Below the pieces are notes generated by a model. It saw only the letters and a program-made list of their open reading frames with translations, did no database searches and had not been told where the DNA came from. A DNA stretch of 9,916 nt from Hyphomonas sp. (GTDB lineage Bacteria; Pseudomonadota; Alphaproteobacteria; Caulobacterales; Hyphomonadaceae), in the NCBI GenBank assembly GCA_003486945.1, contig DNFL01000327.1, positions 393 to 10,308 of the forward strand, read 5' to 3'. The position numbers and the translations under genes were made by a program. Every line of letters starts with the position of its first letter. Position 1 is the stretch's first letter. Shown one piece after another: positions 5,540 through 9,916 of the stretch.

Positions 5540-6877
5540 CTAGTTCGTACCCGTGCCGGAAACCTGCGCTGTGGTGAGCAGTGCCAGCACCTGCTTCGTC
5601 GGGTAGCCGTCGGCAACGAGGCCTTGCGTTTTCTGGAAGCCGGCGAGCGCGAGTTTTGTCCGGCGCCCGGCGATGCCGTCTGAGACGCCAGCATCGAAGC
5701 CGCGTTCGTTGAGGGCGGTCTGCAAATCCCTGATCTCGGCCACCGTCAGCGGCGCGAGATGTGTTGGCCAGGCCGTCAGCGGGCCGCGCTTGCCCATGAT
5801 CGCATCGCCGGAAAGGCCAACGGCGAAGGCGTAGGAATCGGCACGGTTATACGTCTTGAAGACGTTGAAGTTCTTGAACAGCAGATATTTCGGGCCGAGA
5901 TGGCCAGCAGGCACCCAGAGCTCTGCGAACTCTGCGCCTTTCGTGTCGAAGGCGCCGCCGGTGATGGGGCTGAGGCCGGCCGCGACCCAGGTTTCCATGC
6001 GACGCTCATTGCCATCGGCGAGGCTGTAGTCGAAGTCTGCGGGCAGCGTGACTTCGAGCCCCCAGGGCTGGCCTTTCACATAGCCGGAACGGGCGAGATA
6101 ATTGGCGGCGGAAGCGAGCGCGTCTGCCTGGCTTTTCCAAACATCGCGCTTGCCGTCGCCGTCGAAATCGACCGCGTGGGCGATATAGGTGGACGGCATG
6201 AATTGCGTGTGGCCCATCGCGCCGGCCCAGCCGGAACCGAGATCCTCGCGCTTCGCATAGCCCTTCTCGACGATCGTCATCAGGGCATAGAGTTCGTCTT
6301 CCGCGAATTTCTGGCGGCGGCCTTCAACCGCCATGTTGGCGAGGGCGTTGGGCGCGTCATCAGTGCCCATGAAGCCGCCATAGCTGGTCTCCATGCCCCA
6401 GATGGCGAGCAGGACCTGACGGTCGACCCCGTAGCGCGCCTCGATCTGGGCGAGCGTGCCGGAAAGCTCTGCGAGCTTTGCCTGTCCACTATTGATGCGG
6501 GTGGTGCCGAGCGGGACGCGCAGGTATTCCCAGATGGGCTTGGCAAATTCGGCTTGTGCGCTGGGCGCGGTGGCGGCCTGCACTTCTGTGCCGAGCCAAA
6601 GCGGCAGCGGGCGGATATCCTTCAGCATGGATTTTACCAGCGCCCGGTCATGGCCGGCAGCAACGGCGCGGGCGGAGAAGTCGATACGCCAGGCATCCAT
6701 GGCGAGATGGCCGGAGGAGGTGTAGAGGATCGGGCCGGTTTCGGGCGCGGGAACCGTCACCACCGGGCCGGGTTTCGGCGAGGGCGGCAGCGGCGGGCCG
6801 GCGGCGCAGGAGGTGAGCACGCCGCAGATTGCAGCGGTAACCATCCATCTGGAACGGGACCAACCCTCGAGCAGCAT
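5540..6877 (-). CDS. Lytic murein transglycosylase, MltB_2 type, with C-terminal peptidoglycan-binding domain
   Basis: A 445-residue lipoprotein of the MltB family (SLT_2 domain, GH103) that should cleave the MurNAc-GlcNAc bond of peptidoglycan to give 1,6-anhydro ends, acting in the periplasm. The signal peptide ends in lipobox Leu21-Thr-Ser-Cys24, followed by a Pro-rich linker. The catalytic domain spans about 58-370, with Glu163 in WGMETSYG as the acid/base and GAMGHTQFMPSTY (219-231) as the second family motif. DFDGDGKRDVW (237-247) matches the EF-hand-like loop known in E. coli Slt35. Residues about 376-434 form a peptidoglycan_binding_1 domain, absent from E. coli MltB. The frame is open up to 7189, but the signal peptide fixes the real start. 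ATG 6877 has AAGGGGA nine bases upstream, whereas ATG 6886 would abut it. It is divergent from rpmJ. Confidence 0.92.
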   Translation of the reverse strand: MLLEGWSRSRWMVTAAICGVLTSCAAGPPLPPSPKPGPVVTVPAPETGPILYTSSGHLAMDAWRIDFSARAVAAGHDRALVKSMLKDIRPLPLWLGTEVQAATAPSAQAEFAKPIWEYLRVPLGTTRINSGQAKLAELSGTLAQIEARYGVDRQVLLAIWGMETSYGGFMGTDDAPNALANMAVEGRRQKFAEDELYALMTIVEKGYAKREDLGSGWAGAMGHTQFMPSTYIAHAVDFDGDGKRDVWKSQADALASAANYLARSGYVKGQPWGLEVTLPADFDYSLADGNERRMETWVAAGLSPITGGAFDTKGAEFAELWVPAGHLGPKYLLFKNFNVFKTYNRADSYAFAVGLSGDAIMGKRGPLTAWPTHLAPLTVAEIRDLQTALNERGFDAGVSDGIAGRRTKLALAGFQKTQGLVADGYPTKQVLALLTTAQVSGTGTN

Positions 6878-6920
6878 TTGGTTCATTCCCCTTGGAAGCT
6901 GCGGATCACAGCGTTCTAAC

Positions 6921-6949
6921 TTGACTTGGCATGCCGGATTCATTACGCG
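6921..6949 (+). promoter_or_regulatory. Candidate promoter for rpmJ
   Basis: TTGACT (6921-6926) is a near-consensus -35 element; 17 bases later TACGCG (6944-6949) could serve as a weak -10. Transcription would begin near 6956, leaving a leader of about 33 bases before rpmJ. The -10 matches poorly, as is common in alphaproteobacteria. Confidence 0.4.
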
Positions 6950-6988
6950 CTCCGCTTTCCCAATTCCTAATCGTTCCAGGCCAGACCC

Positions 6989-7114
6989 ATGAAAGTCCGT
7001 TCGTCCCTCAAATCGCTCAAGTCGCGTCACCGCGATTGCAAGATTGTGCGCCGTAAAGGCCGGGTCTACGTCATCAACAAGACTGATCCCCGCTTCAAAG
7101 CAAAGCAAGGCTGA
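6989..7114 (+). CDS. rpmJ: 50S ribosomal protein L36
   Basis: A 41-residue, very basic protein starting [20 protein letters not shown] and ending RFKAKQG, clearly bacterial L36, a small protein of the large ribosomal subunit. It is the zinc-independent (C-minus) form: only Cys17 remains of the CxxC...C...H ribbon of the zinc-binding type, and the [16 protein letters not shown] core matches the longer single-cysteine version. This form is normal in alphaproteobacteria, where the gene stands alone outside the large ribosomal protein clusters. No strong ribosome-binding sequence precedes the ATG; CCAGG lies at -13. It is divergent from the transglycosylase gene and precedes the HAD gene by 31 bases, with a small hairpin between them. 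Confidence 0.95.
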   Translation: MKVRSSLKSLKSRHRDCKIVRRKGRVYVINKTDPRFKAKQG

Positions 7115-7134
7115 GCCCAAGATGAATGGGCTTT
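7114..7134 (+). terminator. Weak hairpin between rpmJ and the HAD gene
   Basis: AGCCC (7114-7118) and GGGCT (7128-7132) form a five-base stem with a nine-base loop, followed by only a short run of T. It overlaps the rpmJ stop. It might reduce read-through from a highly expressed ribosomal gene into the HAD gene, but is too weak to call a full terminator. Confidence 0.25.
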
Positions 7135-7145
7135 GAGGCGCCAGA

Positions 7146-7754
7146 ATGGCAGCCCGGATCGCCCTTTTCGATCTTGGCGGGGTGATCATAGACTGGTCGC
7201 CTGCCCGTCTCTACAGCAAGATTTTCGCGGATCGGGCCGAAATGGACCGGTTCCTATCTTCCATCTGCACGATGGACTGGCATACGCGCCATGATGCCGG
7301 CGTCAGCTTTGCCGACAATGCCGCGCCGCTGATCGCCGCCTACCCTCAGTATGAAAACCAGATCAAGGCCTGGCGCGGACGCTGGATGGAAATGTTCGAC
7401 GGCACGATTGCCGGCTCCGAACGTCTCGTGGAAAGCCTCGCCGGGCGCGGCACGCCGCTTTATGCGCTGTCCAACATGCCGGCAGAGACCTGGGGCGACG
7501 TGTTCCCGGCCTATCCGATCCTCAAACGGTTCCGCCAGATTGTCGTTTCCGGGGAGACAGGCCTCGTGAAGCCGGACCCGGCCATCTTCCAGCTGACGCT
7601 GGCGCGGATGGGCGGGCCCTCCCCCGACGAGGTGCTGTTCATTGACGATGCCCCGCGCAACATCGCGACGGCAGATGCCCTCGGTTTCCGCACGCACCTG
7701 TTCCGGGATTCGGCGAGCCTTGAGCGCACGCTGATCCTTGAAGGCCTGCTCTGA
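7146..7754 (+). CDS. HAD-superfamily hydrolase (subfamily IA, YihX-like)
   Basis: A 202-residue cytoplasmic haloacid dehalogenase-superfamily protein, probably a small-molecule phosphatase. Motif I is FDLGGVIIDW with nucleophile Asp9. The usual second Asp (position +2) is Gly11, as in the YihX-like branch, whose E. coli member dephosphorylates alpha-glucose-1-phosphate. Motif II is Ser109 in ALSNMP, motif III Lys142 in GLVKPDPAIF, and motif IV the Asp167-Asp168 pair in FIDDAPRNI. The alpha-helical cap lies at about residues 17-85. The substrate is not predictable. The start at 7146 has GAGG seven bases upstream. It lies 31 bases after rpmJ and may be co-transcribed. A hairpin at 7770-7786 follows its stop. 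Confidence 0.9.
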   Translation: MAARIALFDLGGVIIDWSPARLYSKIFADRAEMDRFLSSICTMDWHTRHDAGVSFADNAAPLIAAYPQYENQIKAWRGRWMEMFDGTIAGSERLVESLAGRGTPLYALSNMPAETWGDVFPAYPILKRFRQIVVSGETGLVKPDPAIFQLTLARMGGPSPDEVLFIDDAPRNIATADALGFRTHLFRDSASLERTLILEGLL

Positions 7755-7763
7755 GCCTCGCGA

Positions 7764-7793
7764 TTGCCGGGCGCGGGGTTCGCGCCATATAGT
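7764..7793 (+). promoter_or_regulatory. Promoter of the TPR/hydrolase pair, possibly leaderless
   Basis: TTGCCG (7764-7769) and TATAGT (7788-7793), separated by 18 bases, make a good sigma-70-type promoter. TATAGT differs from TATAAT at one position. Expected transcription start is near 7800, beside the GTG (7799) and ATG (7802) start candidates, so the mRNA could lack a leader. This is inferred from spacing only. Confidence 0.5.
7770..7786 (+). terminator. Hairpin after the HAD gene, inside the promoter spacer
   Basis: GGCGCG (7770-7775) and CGCGCC (7781-7786) form a perfect six-base stem with loop GGGTT, 15 bases after the HAD stop. It could end HAD transcription, or act as an operator because it fills the spacer of the next gene's promoter. 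It has no clear T-tract. Confidence 0.4.
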
Positions 7794-7801
7794 TGGGGGT
7801 G

Positions 7802-8335
7802 ATGCTGCGCGCTTTCCTCCTGTCCATTCTGATGCTGTTGGCCCCCGCTGCGCTGGCCGCGCCGACCGAGCAGATGTTCGAGCGTCTGATGGCAGCGCAG
7901 GACGAGGCCGAAGCGGCGGACGTGGCTGATGATATCTGGGCGACATGGCTGGAGTCCGGATCGCCGACCGTGGACGTGCTGATGCAGCGCGCGATGCTGG
8001 CGATTGCGGCAGACGAAGCGCAGACGGCGCATGAACTGCTCGACCGCGTAATCCTCATCAAGCCGGACTATCCCGAAGCCTGGCATCGGCGCGCGGGCCT
8101 GTTCCTTGCCGAGGAGAATTATCCGGAAGCGTTCCGCGATCTCAACGAGGCGCTGAAACTGGAGCCGCGCCATTTCGGGGCGTGGATCGGCATGGGCGTG
8201 ATGCTGGAAACACTCGGCGGCGAGAAAGAAGCGCTGGCGAGCTACCGCGAGGCGCTGGCGATCTATCCCCTGCTTCCGCAGGCCCGGCAGGCTGCGGCGC
8301 GCCTTTCCCGGAAGGCTGAAGGCACGGAGCTTTGA
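7802..8335 (+). CDS. Exported TPR-repeat protein
   Basis: A 177-residue protein with a signal peptide (MLRAFLLSILMLLAPAALA, likely cleaved after Ala19) and about three tetratricopeptide repeats at roughly residues 59-92, 93-126 and 127-160. Typical repeat positions are seen in AWHRRAGLFLAEENYPEAF and AWIGMGVMLETLGGEKEAL, with conserved Pro before the repeat ends. TPRs are protein-binding scaffolds, so a periplasmic partner-binding role is inferred; the partner is unknown. I chose ATG 7802 because it leaves a good signal peptide and lies next to the predicted transcription start. GTG 7799 and TTG 7793 are in frame alternatives. GGGGG just upstream is too close to be a normal ribosome-binding site. 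Its stop overlaps the start of the following lipoprotein hydrolase gene, indicating translational coupling. Confidence 0.85.
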   Translation: MLRAFLLSILMLLAPAALAAPTEQMFERLMAAQDEAEAADVADDIWATWLESGSPTVDVLMQRAMLAIAADEAQTAHELLDRVILIKPDYPEAWHRRAGLFLAEENYPEAFRDLNEALKLEPRHFGAWIGMGVMLETLGGEKEALASYREALAIYPLLPQARQAAARLSRKAEGTEL

Positions 8336-9282
8336 AACGCATGCTGACGGTTATAGCGGCGTCGGTTTCCGCGCTGGGGCTTGGCGCTTGCGTGACGAGC
8401 ATCGCTTACACCTCGAAAGTCGAAAAAGCGCTGCCCGCCGAGGGCGATCTTGTGCCCGTGGCGGGCCATGATGTGCATGTGCTGCGGCGCGGCGAAGCCG
8501 GCCCGCCAGTGCTGATGATCCACGGGGCGAGCGCCAATGCGCGCGAGTTTTCCTGGACGCTGGCGCCGCGGCTGGAAGACAGCATGCGCTTGATGATGGC
8601 CGACCGGCCGGGGCATGGCTATTCGCGCCGGTTCGACGGGGCCGAAAGCCTGGCGATGCAGGCGCGGCAGATGGCCGGCGTGCTGGACGCGCTGGCGCCG
8701 GACGAGAAGGCGGTGATCGTCGGGCATTCGTTTGGCGGGGCAGTCGCGCTGCGCGTGGCGCTCGACCGGCCGGAGCTGGTTTCGGGTCTCGTGCTGCTGG
8801 CGCCGGTGACGCATGACTGGGGCGGCAGTGGCACGGCCTGGTATAACCGCGCGGCGGCGCCGCCGGTGGTCGGGCATGCGTTCAGCCAGCTGCTTCCGAT
8901 CGTCGGACCGGCGCAGGTGAAAAGCGGCATCACCAGCGTGTTCGATCCGGCCCCTGCCCCGGAAAGCTATTTCGAGAATGCCGGGATAGGGCTTCTCTTC
9001 CGCCCGCCGAACTTCCGCGCCAATGCGCGCGACATGACGGCGCTGGAGGCCGAACTGGCAGCGCAATCGGCGCGCTATGGCGAGCTGCAGGTGCCGGTGA
9101 CGGTGTTCTCCGGCAGCGGCGACACGGTGCTGAGCCCGGCGAAACATGTTGGGCGGCTGAAGCAGCAGGTGGCGGTGGACCTCGTGATCCTGAAGCATGA
9201 AGGCCACATGCCGCATCACGGCGAAGGCGACGCTGTCGCTGACGCCATCCGGCGACTGGCGTTCGGGGCCGAGACCCGCTAA
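8332..9282 (+). CDS. Alpha/beta-fold hydrolase lipoprotein
   Basis: A 316-residue alpha/beta hydrolase with a complete catalytic set: HGAS at 64-67 (oxyanion region), nucleophile Ser133 in VGHSFGGA, Asp264 in SGSGDTVLSP, and His292 in HEGHMPHH. The N-terminus MKRMLTVIAASVSALGLGAC is a lipoprotein signal with lipobox Leu17-Gly-Ala-Cys20, so the enzyme is expected to be membrane-anchored and periplasm-facing. It resembles esterase/epoxide-hydrolase-like enzymes; the substrate is unknown. I prefer the TTG start at 8332, which overlaps the TPR stop (TTGA), because it supplies the Lys2-Arg3 charge that a signal peptide needs. ATG 8341 would leave an uncharged n-region, although its spacing from GGAG (11 bases) is more usual than that of TTG (2 bases). 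Overlap suggests coupled translation with the TPR protein. Confidence 0.9.
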   Translation: MKRMLTVIAASVSALGLGACVTSIAYTSKVEKALPAEGDLVPVAGHDVHVLRRGEAGPPVLMIHGASANAREFSWTLAPRLEDSMRLMMADRPGHGYSRRFDGAESLAMQARQMAGVLDALAPDEKAVIVGHSFGGAVALRVALDRPELVSGLVLLAPVTHDWGGSGTAWYNRAAAPPVVGHAFSQLLPIVGPAQVKSGITSVFDPAPAPESYFENAGIGLLFRPPNFRANARDMTALEAELAAQSARYGELQVPVTVFSGSGDTVLSPAKHVGRLKQQVAVDLVILKHEGHMPHHGEGDAVADAIRRLAFGAETR

Positions 9283-9324
9283 GAGCCTCGCCTTTGCTTC
9301 CCAGAATTCCGGAAAGGACCTGTC

Positions 9325-9588
9325 ATGGCGGACAATGCCGAGATCACCAAGATCGATGAAACCACCCGGGAGAAGCTGCGCCAGACGGTCGCCAAGATCG
9401 AGCGGCTGGAAGAAGAGAAGAAAGAGGTCGCCGAGCAGATCAAGGAAGTCTATGCCGAGGCCAAGGCCATCGGCTTTGACACCAAGGCGCTGCGCGCAGT
9501 GATCCGTCTGCGGAAGATCGAGCGGGCAGAGCGCGAGGAACAGGAAATGATCCTCGAAACCTATCTCATCGCCCTCGGCGAAGCCTGA
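9325..9588 (+). CDS. gapR: GapR-like nucleoid-associated protein (DUF2312)
   Basis: An 87-residue, highly charged, helical protein of the DUF2312 family, whose studied member is Caulobacter GapR. GapR is a nucleoid-associated protein that binds AT-rich, overtwisted DNA ahead of replication and transcription and stimulates type II topoisomerases. Diagnostic segments are KIERLEEEKKEVAEQIKEVY (residues 24-43), AEAKAIGFDTKALRAVIRLR (44-63) and the end LETYLIALGEA. The N-terminal part forms the long coiled-coil helix and the basic segment around 57-68 the DNA-contacting region (family knowledge). Length is normal. AAAGGA lies seven bases before the ATG. A 42-base gap separates it from the hydrolase gene, and a 16-base palindrome follows its stop. 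Confidence 0.93.
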   Translation: MADNAEITKIDETTREKLRQTVAKIERLEEEKKEVAEQIKEVYAEAKAIGFDTKALRAVIRLRKIERAEREEQEMILETYLIALGEA

Positions 9589-9590
9589 GA

Positions 9591-9606
9591 TTGCCCCGCG
9601 GGGCAA
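9591..9606. terminator. Perfect 16-base palindrome after gapR
   Basis: TTGCCCCGCGGGGCAA reads identically on both strands and starts three bases after the gapR TGA. It can form a GC-rich hairpin with a tiny loop and is the most likely gapR terminator. It is not followed by a T-tract, and as a perfect palindrome it could also be a protein-binding site. Confidence 0.5.
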
Positions 9607-9626
9607 ATTCGCCTTAAGTCCGCGCC

Positions 9627-9916
9627 ATGCCTAGGGAGGTCGATGAGCGCAAGAAGCGCGCCGCGCTGCGAAAGCTGCGCCGGGCGGCGGATCTTGCTGC
9701 GCAGGGCCTCGGGCCGCCGCTGACAGACTGGGAGGCGGCCTTCCTCGAAGAGGTCGAGGCGCGGGTTGAGAAATATGGCTCTGCCTTTGCGGACCCGACC
9801 AAGGGCGCTGAGGGCGAGGCGCTCTCCGGTCTGCAGCAGGCCAAGCTGAGGCAGATCGACAAGAAGGCCCGCGGCAAGGAGCCCAAAGGGCTGAAGGCGC
9901 GCAAGCGGATGGGGGT
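9627..9916 (+). CDS. Hypothetical basic protein, 3' end missing
   Basis: An open frame from ATG 9627 runs 96 codons to the window edge without a stop. The protein starts MPREVDERKKRAALRKLRRA and is rich in Lys, Arg, Glu and Ala, with a TDWEAAFLEEVEARVEKYGS segment (33-52) that should be helical, then a basic, Gly/Lys-rich stretch (about 78-94). No signal peptide or membrane segment is seen and no family is recognised; nucleic-acid or ribosome association is only a guess from charge. No clear ribosome-binding site precedes the ATG. The better-placed GGGAGG at 9635-9640 leads to an ATG in another frame that stops after 26 codons. The gene follows gapR by 38 bases across the palindrome. Confidence 0.65.
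   Translation, partial: MPREVDERKKRAALRKLRRAADLAAQGLGPPLTDWEAAFLEEVEARVEKYGSAFADPTKGAEGEALSGLQQAKLRQIDKKARGKEPKGLKARKRMG

Noticed and set aside
5759..6919. 386-codon plus-strand frame
   Set aside because: It is antisense to the lytic transglycosylase, which has a complete lipobox and catalytic motifs; this frame shows no recognisable domain.
6878..7189. N-terminal extension of the transglycosylase frame up to 7189
   Set aside because: It would cross rpmJ and bury the lipoprotein signal peptide in the middle of the protein. The signal peptide and the ribosome-binding sequence place the start at 6877.
8263..9606. 447-codon minus-strand frame
   Set aside because: It is antisense to the TPR end, the hydrolase and gapR. 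Its His/Arg/Gln-rich composition is typical of the antisense of GC-rich genes, whereas the plus-strand frames have full catalytic motifs and family matches.
1..9916. tRNA, rRNA, CRISPR array, insertion sequence, prophage or toxin-antitoxin genes
   Set aside because: I found no cloverleaf-like segment, regularly spaced repeat series, transposase, integrase or paired small toxin/antitoxin frames on reading both strands.

Overview
The window reads as a high-GC alphaproteobacterial chromosome segment, most likely Hyphomonadaceae/Caulobacterales-like. The evidence is a GapR (DUF2312) nucleoid protein, the 41-residue single-cysteine form of ribosomal protein L36, a MotA stator subunit, GC-rich codon use, and short gaps between genes with alternating strands. 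That placement is inferred from gene content; no marker gene long enough to fix a genus is present. The left edge looks like a contig end: the first 11 bases match the 3' end of an Illumina adapter.

Layout, left to right. (1) A truncated minus-strand lipoprotein gene with a calcium-type DxDxDGxxD loop, divergent from (2) a plus-strand YgjP-like zinc metallopeptidase. (3) A minus-strand block at 1464..3396, read motA, then a four-helix membrane protein, then an unknown 185-residue protein, with gaps of 57 and 58 bases. (4) A plus-strand MFS exporter at 3587..4861, divergent from motA. The 190 bases between them hold several inverted repeats. (5) Two minus-strand genes: a DUF1232/YkvA-type protein, which converges on the MFS gene across an 18-base gap, and an MltB_2-type lytic transglycosylase lipoprotein with a C-terminal peptidoglycan-binding domain. 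(6) A plus-strand run from 6989 to the right edge: rpmJ (L36), a HAD phosphatase, an exported TPR protein, an alpha/beta-hydrolase lipoprotein whose start overlaps the TPR stop, gapR, and an unknown basic protein cut by the window end.

Functionally this is ordinary core and housekeeping sequence: cell envelope (lipoproteins, lytic transglycosylase, exported TPR and hydrolase), motility (MotA without MotB nearby), transport, translation and chromosome organisation. I see no mobile element, CRISPR array, toxin-antitoxin pair, phage gene, rRNA or tRNA, and no convincing new system. The points most worth checking are non-coding: a hairpin covering the only ribosome-binding sequence of the 185-residue gene, a structured leader with an overlapping small frame in front of motA, a long inverted repeat in front of the MFS gene, and a probable leaderless promoter for the TPR/hydrolase pair. 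No gap between genes exceeds 300 bases.
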